A stretch of DNA of 64,000 bases, taken from assembly GCA_023055505.1 (NCBI GenBank), contig JALIRH010000030.1, forward strand, positions 3,344,001-3,408,000, written 5' to 3'. Shown here piece after piece: positions 11,823 through 23,430 of this stretch; the stretch's first letter is position 1; each line of letters begins with the position of its first letter. The position numbers were made by a program, and so were the translations under genes. This stretch comes from Callipepla californica brunnescens. Taxonomy: Eukaryota > Chordata > Aves > Galliformes > Odontophoridae. The notes under the pieces were generated by a model, which saw only the letters and a program-made list of their open reading frames with translations, was not told the DNA's origin and searched no databases.

Positions 11823-14460
11823 CTAATCTAATCTAAATCTTCCCCGGCACAACTTGTGGCCATTCCCTCTCGTCCTGTCATTAGTTACCTGGGAGAAGAG
11901 GCTGACCCCCTCCTTACCACAGCCTCCCTTCAGGAAGTGGTAGAGTGCGATGAGGTCTCCTCTGAGCCTCCTTTTCCCCAAACTAAACAATCCCAGCTCC
12001 CTCAGCCGCTCCTCGTAAGACTTGTGCTCCAGACCCCTCACCAGTTTTGTTGCCCTTCTCTGAACACGCTCCAGGGCCTCGATGTCTCTCTTGTAGTGAG
12101 GGGCCCAAAACTGAACACAGTACTCGAGGTGCGGCCGCACCAGAGCTGAGTACAGGGGGATGATCACCTCCCTGCTCCTGCTGGCCACACTATTCCTAAT
12201 ACAGACCAGGATGCCATTGGCCTTCTTGGCCACCTGGGCACACTGCTGGCTCATATCGAGCCGAGCATCAACCAACACCCCCAGGTCCTTTTCCTCTATA
12301 CACTCCTCAAGCCATTCTGCCCCAAGCCTATAGCATTGCATGGGGTTATTGTGGCCAAAGTGCAGGACCCGGCACTTGGCCTTATTGAACCTCATCCCAC
12401 TGACCTCAGCCCAACTGTCTACCCTATCCAGATCCCGCTGAAGGGCCTCCCTACCCTCAGGCAGAACAACACATCCTCCCAACTTGGTGTCATCCGCAAA
12501 CTAACTGAGGGTACACTCAATCCCCTCATCCAGGTCATCAATAAAGATATTAAACAAGACGGGCCACAATACCGACCCTTGGGGGACATCACTCGTGACA
12601 GGACGCCAGCTGGACTTGACTCCATTAACCACTACCCGCTGGGCACGGCCCTCTAGCCAATTCTCAACCCAGAGAAGAGTGAACCTATCCACACCATGGG
12701 CTGCCAGCTTCTGCAGGAGAATACTGTGGGAGACCGTGTCAAAGGCTTTGCTGATGTCCAGGTAGACTACATCAACAGCCTTTCCCTCATCTACCAGTCT
12801 GGTCACCCAGTCGTAGAAGGAGATGAGGTTGGACAAGCACGACCTGCCCTTTGTGAACCCGTGCTGGCTGGGTCTGATCCCCTGATTGCCATGCACGTGC
12901 CGTGTGATCTCCCTCAAGATCAATTGCTCCATAACTTTCCCTGATACCGAGGTCAGGCTGACAGGCCTGTAGTTCCCCGGATCTTCCTTACGGCCTTTCT
13001 TGTAGATGGGAGTCACATCGGTAAGCCTCCAATCTTGCGGGACCTCTCCAGATGACCAGGAATGCTGATAGATGGCAGAAAGCGGCTTGGCAATCACCTC
13101 TGCCAGCTCCCTCAGCACCCTTGGGTGGATCCCATCCTGCCCCATGGACTTGTGGCAGTTCAGATGGAGGAGCAGGTCTCTGACTGTCTCTGCTGGGATC
13201 ATAGGGGGTGTATGATGCGCTTCGTCCCAGACTTCCAGGTCAGGGCGAGAAGTATCCTGAGGATAACTGGTCTGTCTATTAAAGACAGACGTGAAGAAGG
13301 CATTGAGAACCTCAGCCTTTTCCTTATCCTCTGTGGTTACATTCCCTGCCGCATCAAGTAAAGGAGGGAAATTCTCCTTAGTTCTTCTTTTACTGTTAAT
13401 ATATTTATAAAAGGATTTTTTGTTCTCCTTTACTGCAGTAGCCAGTCTAAGTTCAAGCTGGGCTTTTGCATTTCTAACTTCCTGCCTGCAAATCTTGGCA
13501 AGTTCCCTGTAGTCTCCCCAAGTAGCCTGTCCCATCTTCCAGAGGACATAGACTCTCTTTTTCTCCCGGAGTCTCAACAAAAGATCCCGGTTCATCCACA
13601 CTGGCTTTTTTCCCCTCCGGCTTGACTTACGGTACTCAGGGACAGCCTGCACCTGTGCCTTTAAGATTTCCATCTTGAGGAGGACCCAGGCTTCCTGGAC
13701 CCCTTTACCCCTCAGGAGCGAGTCCCAAGGGACCCTTGCAACAAGCGTCCTGAACAGGTCAAAGTCTGCCCTCCGGAAGTCCAAGGCAGCAGTTTTGCTA
13801 GTCACCCTCTTGACGTCACCAAGAATAGCAAACTCTACCATTTCATGGTCACTCTGGCCAAGACGATCCGCAACCTTCACATCTCCTACTAGTCCATCTC
13901 TGTTAGTGAAGAGCAGGTCTAGCAGGGCACTTCCCCTGGTAGGTTCCTGCACCAGCTGTGTCAGGAAGCTATCTTCCACACACTCCAGAAATCTCATGGA
14001 CTGCTTCCTCTGCGCGGTATTATATTTCCAGCATATATCAGGGAAGTTGAAGTCCCCCATGACAACTAGTGCTGGCCATCGTGCAACATCTACTAGTTGC
14101 TTGTAGAACACCTCATCTATCTCTTCATCTTGGCTAGGCGGTCTATAACAGAGCCCCACCACGATGTCACTCCTACAGACCATCCCCCTGATCCTTACCC
14201 ACAGACACTCCACTTGGTCGTTTCCAACCTCAAGCTCTTCAACATCAAGACACTCTTTGATATAGAGAGCTATGCCACCACCCTTTTTTCCCCGCCTGTC
14301 CCTTCTGAAGAGCTTGTAGCCATCCATCCCAGTACTCCAGTCATGGGAGGGGTCCCACCATGTTTCTGTAATAGCAACAAGGTCATAGTTTGCCTGCCTT
14401 ACAATGGTTTAAGCTCTTCTTGTTTATTGCCCATGCTGCGTGCGTTGGTGTATATGCACT
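11823..14460 (-). pseudogene. CR1 ORF2 (endonuclease-reverse transcriptase), inactivated
   Basis: The largest frame (14327-12501, 608 codons) has endonuclease motifs ([25 protein letters not shown]) and RT motifs ([26 protein letters not shown]). A TAG at 12503-12501 sits directly before the RT catalytic FADD box, and the frame resumes at 12482-11823 with the thumb region. Further upstream, near 14400, the endonuclease N-terminus (KCIYTNARSMGNKQEEL) is in another frame. A small duplication near 11820-11845 adds a late stop. The element therefore cannot retrotranspose on its own. Confidence 0.9.
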
Positions 14461-14553
14461 TCAGCTGAGACACTTGCCTCACCCTTTGTTCCAGCACAGC
14501 CCCCCTGGGCTCTTCACTGGGGAGCCCTGTTATATCCCCTACCCCCATCACAG

Positions 14554-15639
14554 CTAGTTTAAAGCTCTCTCAATTAATCCAGCTAGCTCCTGGGCTAGAA
14601 TTCGTTTCCCCCTTTGGGACAGGTGTATTCCATCAGCGGATAACAGGCCAGGAGCTGAGTAAACTGCCCCATGGTCAAAAAACCCAAAGTGTCTGTCTCT
14701 ACACCAGCCTCTCAGCCAATTATTCATCACTTGTGTTTTCCTAGCCCATTCCGTGTCCTTCGCTGCCCCAGAAGGTATGGAAGCAAATACCACTTGTGCT
14801 CCCACACCTTGAACTAATCGTCCTAGACCCCTGAAATCTCTTTTCATAGTTCTTAGGCTTCTTTGAGTTATTTCACTGCTATCTGCTTGAACTATGAGCA
14901 ACGGATAGTAGTCATTGGGGTGAATCAGATCTGGGAGTCTTCTAGTTATGTCTCTAACCCGGGCCCCAGGGAGACAGCACACTTCCCTATGGCACGGGTC
15001 TGGTCTGCAAATGGGGCCCTCAGTACCCCTGAGAAGGGAGCCACCCACCACGATCACCTTTCTTTCCTTCTTGGCAGCTGCAGTCTCAATGCATGGAGTC
15101 GACTGCCTTGCCATTGGTGACTTCTTGGGAGAATCTTCCCGCTCCTCCCCCCTTATTTCTCCTTCAACATCCAACACCGCAAACCTATTGTTTAGAGGGA
15201 CTTGAGGAGACGATGTAGGCAGAGGGGGAGATCGCCTACAGTACCGAGCTGGGACTCTCTGCCAGCCCTCCCCATCCCTCAGATACCCCCCCTCAACCTG
15301 ACGGGGGCAGGTCAGGGAGTCCACCACCAAATTCGGGGGATCTCCTGGGTGCCTTTCTCTCTGGCACTTGAGGGAGCTACTCCACCAGTCAATCTCCCTC
15401 TCACAGTCCCTGATGGCCCTCAGTCTCTCAACCTCCTCTTTCAGTTCTATCACCATGCTAAGCAGATCTTCAACCTGTTCACACCGCATGCAGGAGATCT
15501 GCTTGCCATCCTCCTCCAGCAGCAGCAGGCTCTGGCACTCACTGCAACCAGAGACCTGTGTAGCCACATTTCTAGGCAGACCTTCCGTCTGGGTCGCCAC
15601 CGTCTTTTTATGGCAAGCCCTCTGTCTGGTAGAGACCAT
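14554..15639 (-). CDS. CR1 ORF1 protein (RNA-binding / esterase-like)
   Basis: A 361-residue frame starting at the ATG at 15639-15637. The N-terminal part has paired cysteines (CSECQSLLLL and SCMRCEQ, about residues 33-55), compatible with a zinc-binding motif, followed by a coiled-coil-like segment (EDLLSMVIELKEEVERL). The C-terminal half contains VIVVGGSLLRGTEG and ends with ADGIHLSQRGKRILAQEL, the GDS/SGNH-esterase-like arrangement known in CR1 ORF1. In CR1 biology it binds element RNA in the ribonucleoprotein particle. The frame is intact. The track upstream of this ATG is 5' UTR. Confidence 0.85.
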   Translation of the reverse strand: MVSTRQRACHKKTVATQTEGLPRNVATQVSGCSECQSLLLLEEDGKQISCMRCEQVEDLLSMVIELKEEVERLRAIRDCEREIDWWSSSLKCQRERHPGDPPNLVVDSLTCPRQVEGGYLRDGEGWQRVPARYCRRSPPLPTSSPQVPLNNRFAVLDVEGEIRGEEREDSPKKSPMARQSTPCIETAAAKKERKVIVVGGSLLRGTEGPICRPDPCHREVCCLPGARVRDITRRLPDLIHPNDYYPLLIVQADSSEITQRSLRTMKRDFRGLGRLVQGVGAQVVFASIPSGAAKDTEWARKTQVMNNWLRGWCRDRHFGFFDHGAVYSAPGLLSADGIHLSQRGKRILAQELAGLIERALN

Positions 15640-15931
15640 GGTACAGAAATAAGAATAATAAATAAAAAGAATAAATAAATATATGTATGATGATAATAAG
15701 ATAAATAAAAATGAAATAAGCAAAAAGTAGAACACAACTGTGAGAGCACAGACGCCAGTAGTAAATAGGATGAATTCACAAGAGAGGAGGAATAGAAATC
15801 CTACACCCAGCTACACAAGCTCCCACACTCCCACACCTAGCTTCAGTATAATAGAGAGGGGTGATACTCACAGGTAGTTAGCTCCTCCTTGTACCTGGTG
15901 GGCAGCGATGTGTCGCTGCCCTCCCTGAGGC

Positions 15932-16480
15932 CTTCTGTCAGAAGCTCACTCTGCACTTACAAATTGACAGGAAACATTGTACCCACCCCCTGCAGAAACA
16001 GGGAGGCTGCAGAGCATGTGCTTGGTGCATCTGCTGTCCTCCCTGAAACAAAACAGACTGAAGTAGAGCAATCTGCCATGGCGGGCAGCACATGGAGCCA
16101 GGACCAGGGTCCCACCCGGTGCTGCTGGCAGCGTGTGCTCCTCTGCACGAACCACGAAGGGCACCTACCTTGGGTGCAGAGCAGGCTGCTCCCAGCTCTG
16201 TTGCAGGCAACCGGGCTCCTTGGAGTCACGCAGAGCACAGGATGCCGAGTGCCCTCAGCCCGGAGCTGGCCGCAGGACGGCCTTGGTGCACCTCCTGCCA
16301 CCGCGGTGCTGCCCGGATGGCTTCCAGCCAGGCTCTGGCTGCTTCAGCACAGGCTCAGGTGCCACAGCGAGCACACCCCGAGCCAGCTGCCAGGCCTCGG
16401 GCACTTTCACTGCTCATTCTCAGCTCACATCTGCTCCCCAGGGATCAGGAGGAGGGGAGGGAGGGAGGGGGCAGTTAATG
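15932..16480 (-). promoter_or_regulatory. KRAB-ZNF promoter/first-exon block, orphan copy (subtype I)
   Basis: GC-rich block matching those upstream of units B, C and E, oriented for a minus-strand gene. On the minus strand it contains the putative first exon ending TGCACCCAAG with donor GTAGGT (exon edge at 16169). No KRAB exon lies in its sense direction: the adjacent CR1 and plus-strand unit A take that place. The part next to CR1 matches 31975-32100 (inverted) rather than the intron sequence of units B and E. Long ORFs on both strands are by-products of GC richness. Confidence 0.6.
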
Positions 16481-18263
16481 AAGGGTGTGGGCTGAGTTTT
16501 GTTATGCTAATGAAGCACTGCTTTCTGCGGTGTCTTTGCTTCTTTGCTGGGGACATTTGCACAACCATGTCCTCAGGCATCTCTACTTACTGTTTCTTTC
16601 TTTCCATTAACTCCTCTCAGCCCTGAGCATGTCTCAGCAAGAGGCAATCACTGTCTGCCCTGGTCCAGAGGACAGCATCTCCCTGCAGCTGAGAGAGTTC
16701 TTGTCCTAACCACTTCTCCTGGTTTCTCTGTTAGGTCTTCTTTTGAAGGTGTGAGCATGCTTAAGCACACTGCAGTTAGACAGCCTGCTCTGATGTTCAC
16801 TGGTGTATATTTACAGAATTTAGGGCCACCCAGAAGAAACTGCTCTCAGGGTACTTGGGAGTTTGTGTAGAGGTGATATAGGTTGGTTTTCTTAGCCATA
16901 GGGATTAATACATTAGTTTAAGAACCGATATATTAGTATCGCAAAAAGAATGCATATGTGCTACTTGTAAAGCTTTCCATTTCAGCTTTTGTGGGTGAAC
17001 AGTCTTGTTTTCCCTCAGTAATTCTGTACTGGGAACAAAATTGAATTTTATTTTCTGCCTCCAATGGTTTTGCCTCAGAAGAATCACTGGAGTGATAATA
17101 GAATACTTTTTGCCTCAAAAGATGCAAGCACATTTCTGTCATATTCCTCATACATTGTTTTTAAAAGTGGCACACTGTGGTCTCATAATTAATGGAATCT
17201 TCCAAACTGGGAAAAAGTGGATGTAAGTGAGTCAGAGGTTTCAGGGATGAAGCTGATTGTGAAATAAAAGAAGTCAGTGGTCACTCGACGCAGATAACAA
17301 CGTGGTGAGGGCGTGTTTAGAAAAGCCCACCAAGAGAAATTGTGTTTGAGTAGTACTTGAGAGATTCAGGACCCCCGGGCAACACATCTTCCTGCAAGAA
17401 CGGTGGTGAGGGTGTGCTTGAGAGATTCCAGACCCCCAGGAGAAACTGAAGAGCTAGGGTTATTGGGAACTGTGTTGTGTTATGGTTGCCGGCATTGTGA
17501 TGTTGTCTGTGAACATGGGTGTGAGTAGTACTGTGAGGGTGCCAAGCGTGTCATTTTTTTCCTCTCTCTGTGGTGTGTGTATGTGGCAGGTCTGCAGAGT
17601 GTGTTAAGCTTTGCTTTTTACTTTTGTAGCTGCAGCAATGTGTGTTACAGTGTGTGAAGGCAGTTTGTATATTCCAGACATTCCAGACATGGAGGAGTTG
17701 GCTGTGGGAAACTGCAGAGGAAACTTGTTGAAAATTGTAATCATTGGTAGATTGGACAAATGGTTAAAGTAACTTGTTAAAACCTGGGGTCTGTGGAAAA
17801 ACAAGAAGTTCCCATTTTGTTGGGAGAAATTGGTTATGACTTTCCCTGGAGGAATGTGGTGTACAACCATGCCTTGAGGGAGCTGGCAGACTCCATTACC
17901 TAGCAATGTGAGGAGGGACAACTGTCCATCATAAAGTGTATTTAGATGAAAGTGTATTCAGACTGTTGTGATGGTTGCAGTTTGCACCAGCCAAGATAGA
18001 TGAAGCCTGGAATGAGAAACAGTTGTGTCACCACCCCCTCCCGCCCTGGTCGGTTCCCAGAGCGCTCAGAGAAAGACCCTGGGGCAGAGTCACTGTAAAC
18101 TCCTGTTGTGAAATGCTGTGTTACCTGGCGATTGGGCAGGAACACATTGGAAGCAAGAATGTCCTTATCTGCAGAGATCTAGGAAACCCAATATCCCAGT
18201 GTTAGCATTGGAAGCCTCTGGGGCTGGAGAGGAGACTGAAGTTTGTTTTTTGTGTTTCCAGGG
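16481..18263 (+). repeat. Duplicated spacer block, copy 1 (truncated by ERVL LTR)
   Basis: Corresponds to 28561-30830 and, inverted, to parts of 31090-31560, 36060-37980 and 46040-47990. It contains repeated leader-like sequence (GTGAGGGTGTGCTTGAGAGATTCCAGACCCCC, an imperfect near-duplicate in tandem at about 17305-17440). It also has a degenerate coding-like stretch at 17640-17770 (DMEELAVGNCRGNLLKI). Probably an old retroelement fragment carried along in the duplications. No intact gene. Confidence 0.6.
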
Positions 18264-18799
18264 TGTCAGGGGTTTGTGAGCTGGTTCGGCCCGGCCCCGC
18301 GACAACTGAGGAAGGAGACCCCTAGGCCTACACCGCGGACAAGGGGAAGGGGGAAAGGGAAAGTGAAAAAGGAAGACAAGCCCCGAAACAAAACAGTGGC
18401 AATGATCTGAGTGGGAAAAGCTAATTTACTGAATAAGACACCAGGAAGTAAATAACACAATATAATACAATACAATTTGGAATTAAGCCGAATGAATCAA
18501 ACAAAATGCGTAAGAGAGAGAGAGAGAGAGACAGAGAGTGAGTGCCCGATAAACCGAAGGCCTTACGCTAACGCTGAAGGCGGACGGCAGCGAGCACCCA
18601 CTCCTAAGTGATCCTAGAGGAAAAAGAGAATGTCCCGTGACCGCAGAGAGTTTTTATCTGTTCTCTCTGAGCAGAAAACACGCAAAAAATACAAAGCATT
18701 GCAAAGTCTTCTGGGGAATGCAGTTCTCTTTGACTGTTAATTCACTACATGATGTTATGATGTGGAATACCATTACCAAAAAATCATAAAACCATGACA
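18264..18799 (-). repeat. ERVL 3' LTR (536 bp)
   Basis: Minus strand TGTCATGGTTTTATG ... CCCCTGACA. Contains a (GA)n run at about 18511-18540. Same family as 59775-60291 and the partial copy at 53690-54010. Confidence 0.9.
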
Positions 18800-18917
18800 T
18801 TCCACCCCTTATTCCACATCACTACATCATGCTTGATACATACAGAAGAACAATGATTAACATGCATTAGATACACACACACACACACACAACATATATA
18901 CAAGAATATACATAGAA

Positions 18918-20582
18918 TTACTGAGGGTGGTCTCCAGACATCAAATTCCCTTGTGGTATACATTGAACATCCCCATTCTTCTGCATCACCCACCAGGTAG
19001 ACCCAGGTCCCTGAGCAAAGACATTTCCACGGAGAGGTTTGCCCTTTCCAGAAGCTGGAAGGACCCAAACCGCTTTGCCCAACATGTTCTTTACATGTAC
19101 TACAGGGACCTTATCTCCCTCTACAGTAGGCAGAGAGCTGGATTGGGCAGGACCATCGCGACTGATGGATCCTCGGGTGTTGACCAACCAGGTGGCTTCT
19201 GACAGATTTTTCTCCCAGTGCTTAAATGTTCCACCACCCATTGCTTTCAACATGGTTTTTAACAATCCAGTGTACCTTTCAATTTTACCAGAAGCTGGTG
19301 CATGATAGGGGATATGATAAATCCACTCAATGCCATGATTTTTGGCCCAAGTATCTACAAGAGAATTTTTAAAATGAGTTCCATTATCAGACTCAATTCT
19401 TTCTGGAGTACCATGTCACCACAGGACTTGTTTCTCGTGACCTAGAATGGTGTTTCGGGCGGTAGCATGGGGTACTGCATATGTTTCAAGCCACCCAGTG
19501 GTCGCCTCCACCATGGTGAGCACATAACGCTTACCGTTGTGAGATCGCAGCAAGGTGATATAATCAACCTGCCACGCCTCCCCATATTTATACTTCTGCC
19601 ATCGCCCTTCCTGCCAGAGAGGTTTCATCCTCTTGGCCTGTTTAATTATGGCACATGTATCACAGTCATGGATAACCTGTGCAATGGCACCCATAGTTAA
19701 GTCCACCCCTCGGTCTCTAGCCCACTTATATGTTGCATCCCTTCCTTGATGGCCTGAGGTCTCATGGGCCCACCGAGCTAAACATAACTCTCCTTTGTTC
19801 TGCCAGTCCAAGTCTATTTGAGACACCTCAGTTTTGGCTGCTTGATCTACCTGATGGTTCTTTTTCTGCTCTTCAGTAGCTCGATTCCTGGGCACATGAA
19901 CATCTATGTGACGCACCTTTACACCCAACCTTTTTGTTCGGACAGCAATGTCTTTCCACAGTTCCGCAGCCCAGATAGGTTTGCCCTTCCGTTGCCAGTT
20001 GTTTTGTTCCCACTGCTGCAACCACCCCCATAAAGCGCTTGCCACCATCCAAGAGTCAGTATGAAGATACAGCATTGGCCACCTCTCCCATTCAGCCACA
20101 TCTAAGGCCAGTTGGACAGCCTTTACCTCTGCAAATTGACTCGATTCTCCTTCTCCTTCAGTGGCCTCTGCTACTCGTCGTGTGGGGCTCCACACAGCAG
20201 CCCTCCATCTGCGATGTTTCCTAACAATACGACACGATCCAACAGTAAAGAGGGCATATGTCTTTTCATTTTCTGTTAGTTCATTATATGGTGGGGCCTC
20301 TTTTGTGCGTGGTACCTCCTCTGCTGGTGTTGTTCCAAATTTCTTGCCTTCAGGCCAGTCCATAATCTCCTCTAACATCCCTGGACGGCTGAGGTTTCCC
20401 ATCCGAGCTTGCTGAGTAATCAGCGCAATCCACTTACTCCAAGTGGCATCGGTAGCATGATGGGTGGAGGGAACCTTTCCTTTGAACATCCAATTCAGCA
20501 TTGGCAATCGACGTGCCTGGAGGAGCTGCGTCTCAGTGCCAATTACTTCAGAGGCAGCCCGAACTCCCTCATATGCTGTCAA
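18918..20582 (-). pseudogene. pol: ERVL pol: RNase H and integrase, inactivated
   Basis: Frame 20582-19416 followed, in the same frame after one TGA (19418-19416), by the rest of the integrase to 18918. RNase H has lost its first catalytic residue: the TDGS motif reads TVGS (codon 20243-20241). Integrase has the HHCC finger, VDYITL and SDNGTHF with the downstream Glu. The TGA stands where the copy at 59160 has CGA. RT sequence upstream of 20582 carries a stop and small deletions. ERVL elements lack env, and none is present. Confidence 0.88.
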
Positions 20583-20789
20583 GATCTCCTTCTCAGTTGG
20601 AGTGTAGCACTCCTCCGAACTCCTCTACGCTCTGCTCCAAAATGCTATGCCTTTCTCTCAGGCAGCAGTGTATAGCATGTTCTTTATGTCCTGTCCCATC
20701 CGTACTGGCCCCAGGGCCACAGTATGGGCTATCTCCTGTTTAATCTGCTCAAAGGCCTGCTGCTGTTCAGGACCCCATGCAAAATTATT

Positions 20790-21668
20790 CTTAGATTCAT
20801 AGATTCATAGATTCATTAGGTTGGAAAGGACCTTCAAGATCATCTAGTCCAACCATCCTCACACCAGCATCCCTACTCATCAAGCTACTAAATCAAATCC
20901 CTTAGCAACTCATCTAAACGCTTCTTGAACAGCGCTAGGGACGGTGCCTCAACCACCTCCCTTGGGAGGCCATTCCAGTGCCTGACCACTCTCTCAGAGA
21001 AAAATTTTTTCCTCAAATCTAATCTAAATCTTCCCCGGCACAACTTGTGGCCATTCCCTCTTGTCCTGTCATTAGTTACCTGGGAGAAGAGGCCGACTCC
21101 CTCCTCACCACAGCCTCACTTCAGGAAGTGGTAGAGTGCGATGAGGTCTCCTCTGAGCCGCCTTTTCTCCAGACTAAACAATCCCAGCTCCCTCAGCCGC
21201 TCCTCGTAAGACCTGTGCTCCAGACCCCTCACCAGTTTTGTTGCCCTTCTCTGAACACACTCCAGGGCCTCGATGTCTTTCTTGTAGCGAGGGGCCCAAA
21301 ACTGAACACAGTACTCGAGGTGCGGCCGCATCAGATCTGAGTACAGGGGGATGATCACCTCCCTGCTCCTGCTGGCCACACTATTCCTAATACAGGCCAG
21401 GATGCCATTGGCCTTCTTGGCCACCTGGGCACACTGCCGGCTCATATCGAGCCGAGCATCAACCAACACCCCCAGGTCCTTTTCCTCTATACCACGGGCT
21501 GCCAGTTTCCCCAGGAGAATACTGTGGGAGACCGTGTCAAAGGCTTTGCTGAAGTCCAGGTAGACTACATCAACAGCCTTTCCCTCATCTACCAGTCTGA
21601 TCACCCAGTCGTAGAAGGAAATGAGGTTGGAGAAGCACGACCTGCCCTTTGTGAACCCGTGCTGGCTA
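20790..21668 (-). mobile_element. CR1 fragment with internal deletion
   Basis: Same CR1 subfamily as 11601-15931. The 3' tail (TTAGATTCATAGATTCATAG) starts inside the ERVL RT. Near 21491 the sequence jumps across about 390 bp present in the longer copy, joining the region before RT motif FADD to the palm/finger region (CTCTAT next to ACCACGGG) and leaving an in-frame fused ORF at 21604-21116. The 5' truncation lies at about 21668, after CCGTGCTGGCT. Confidence 0.88.
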
Positions 21669-21883
21669 AATGGATGGTATTGAAGGCCAGGCCATGCTCC
21701 AGTACAGGCAGAGGTATTGACTCAAGACCGAAATACGGCCTGTATCTTACCATGGAGGGCAGACTTCCCCCTCCTTCTACCGGTTAAACATCTGTATTAC
21801 TCCCCTTGAGGTTATGAAGTTCACAGGACAGTCAGCAGGGGCAACACCACTCCAGCATGCTCCATTGACTATGAGGAAACATC

Positions 21884-22147
21884 ATGACATCCAGTGGAGG
21901 ACTGCTGAACTTTCGGCAACTGTCGAGTGTGAACCTACTGGTCCTTAAAGAAGATACGACTCCAGAAGGAACATCAAGTATTGGCCCACAAGACCACAAG
22001 AAGGGACTACAAATAATGGCCTTCAGTGCCTTAACATTTTATATTGCGGCGGGTATTGTACATGTGTCGCGATGTACTTGGTATTTTGAGCCATCAAAAC
22101 AGCAGGAGATAATGCCCAACCTGCTCAGTTGCTGGTTCATGCTGTGA
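21884..22147 (+). CDS. 87-codon ORF in the env position of the ERV 3' end
   Basis: Lies between integrase and the polypurine tract. It has a polar N-terminal half and a hydrophobic segment ([18 protein letters not shown], about residues 45-62), then Cys-Trp and a short tail. It could be the remnant of a transmembrane Env end or a small accessory protein, or a chance frame. I do not recognise it. Confidence 0.3.
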   Translation: MTSSGGLLNFRQLSSVNLLVLKEDTTPEGTSSIGPQDHKKGLQIMAFSALTFYIAAGIVHVSRCTWYFEPSKQQEIMPNLLSCWFML

Positions 22148-22157
22148 ACGGGTGGAG

Positions 22158-22498
22158 TGTAGTGGGATTGCCTGGTCACAGCCTGAACCAGTGAATGAGC
22201 ATCTGAGTGAGCGGAGTGGAGGAGCCCAGGTCCACCCACCCTCTCGCTCTCTCCCTCTCGGCGGTGCTTCCGGAGGTGCTTCCGGGAGAACAGATCCGCT
22301 CGGAGCCTGCGCGGGTTGCCCCCCCTCTCTCTGGCTCTCTTCCTTCTGGCGCGCCAGCGTTCCAACGAGAGGCGGCTGTGTTCCTCAGCCTAAATGGTTG
22401 CCGGGAGGGGCGAGTTCATTCCCCCTTATCTGTAACATCGCTTTCTGTAGCGCCTCTACCTGAAATAAAAGCTCTGTCACCGCCTTTGCTTGCTTTAT
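22158..22498 (+). repeat. LTR, TGTAGTGGG family, copy 1
   Basis: Matches 54263-54576 (+) and 60373-60714 (-). GC-rich centre with CGGAGGTGCTTCCGG, then GAAATAAAAGCTCTGTCACCGCC near the 3' end. The terminal CA is mutated to TG here. Confidence 0.75.
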
Positions 22499-23430
22499 GG
22501 TTCGTCAGAGATTGGCAGGGAAAAAGTCAATAAACATGGATCAGTGGGCCCCTACAGGATTCACTCAAGAGTGCCGGGGGAGCTGGCAGGAGTGACTATA
22601 AAACCACGCTGTCTTATGTTTGAAAGATCTTGGAGAATGGGAGAGGTGCTTGGAGACTGGAGGATAGCCAGTGTAACACCAGTCTTCAAAACGGGCAGGA
22701 AGAACAAGCCGTGAAAATACAGGCTGGTCAGCCTCACCTCCGTCCCTGGAAATGTTATGTAAGAACTTGTTCTGGATGTCATCTCCAAGCAATTGGAAGA
22801 GAAGAAGGTCATCAGGAGTGGTCAGCACGGTATCCCCAAGGGGAAATCATGCTTGACCATCGTGGTGAATTTCTACCAAGTTTTCAGTGGTTTGAGCAGA
22901 TGGGGGGAGAGCAGTGGATGCTGTGTTCCTGGACTTTAGCAAAGGCTTTTCACACGGTCTCCCACAGCATCCTTGTAATGAGGCCCCAGGAAGTATGGGA
23001 TAGATGAATGGAGAGTGAGGTGGATTGAGAACTGGCTGAGTGGCAGAGCTCAGACGGTTGTCATCAGCGGGGCAGAGTCTAGTTGGAGGCGTGTAGCTGG
23101 TGGTGTTCCTTAGAGGCTGGTGCTGTGCCTGCTCTTATTCAGCATCTTCATCAGTGGCCTGCATATAGGCACAGAGGGCACCGTCAGAAAGTACAAAGCT
23201 GGGAGGAGTGGCTGCCATAGCAGAAAGCTGTGCCACCATTCTGTAAGGCTTGGACAGAGTGCGGAGTTGGGCAGAGTGGAATGTGGTGAGGTTCAACAAG
23301 AGCAAGTGTAGAGTCCTGCACCTGGGAAGAAATAATGGCACAAAATGATGAAAACACAAAATAGTCAGAATATTTCTTGGGGAAGCCTGAAAGGAATGGG
23401 GAAACACATGAGCAAGGACATAGGACAGGA
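22499..23430 (+). mobile_element. Old CR1 fragment (unit B downstream copy)
   Basis: Degenerate CR1 ORF2 in sense: DWRIASVTPVFKTGRK at 22655-22710, the region before [11 protein letters not shown] at 22940-22975, and the FADD neighbourhood around 23120-23330. The same copy recurs at 60715-61915 (+) and, inverted, at 40560-41530. It is therefore part of the duplicated unit, not an independent insertion. Confidence 0.8.

Larger units (their letters stand above)
11601..15931 (-). mobile_element. CR1 LINE, nearly full length
   Basis: A minus-strand CR1 with ORF1, ORF2 and the 3' tail. The tail reads ATTCATAGATTCATAGA on the plus strand. It is inserted in the zinc-finger exon of unit A. The 5' end lies at about 15931, where sequence matching the promoter blocks of the KRAB-ZNF units begins. 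The two flanks come from different parts of the unit and in opposite orientation, so there is no ordinary target-site duplication. Confidence 0.92.
18264..20789 (-). mobile_element. ERVL provirus, 3' half
   Basis: A minus-strand element with 3' LTR (18264-18799), polypurine-like tract (CTTATTCCACCCC read inverted), integrase, RNase H and the end of RT. It is cut off at about 20789 by a CR1. In the related spacer block at about 30770 the LTR is absent: GTTTTTACCAGGG runs straight on there, so the insertion point is visible. Confidence 0.9.
21669..22498 (+). mobile_element. 3' end of another ERV: integrase tail, small ORF, polypurine tract and LTR
   Basis: At 21675-21805 the plus strand encodes a degenerate integrase C-terminal domain ([10 protein letters not shown] and PVKHLYYSP) with one stop, matching a minus-strand relic at 43684-44046. 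After a 350 bp stretch, the purine-rich GAACGGGTGGAG abuts an LTR that starts TGTAGTGGGATTGCC at 22158. The LTR has GAAATAAAAGC near its end and closes near 22498, where old CR1 sequence begins. Confidence 0.75.

Noticed and set aside
12501..12503. Possible recoded or read-through stop in CR1 ORF2
   Set aside because: Other lesions in the same ORF show ordinary decay. No recoding signal is visible.
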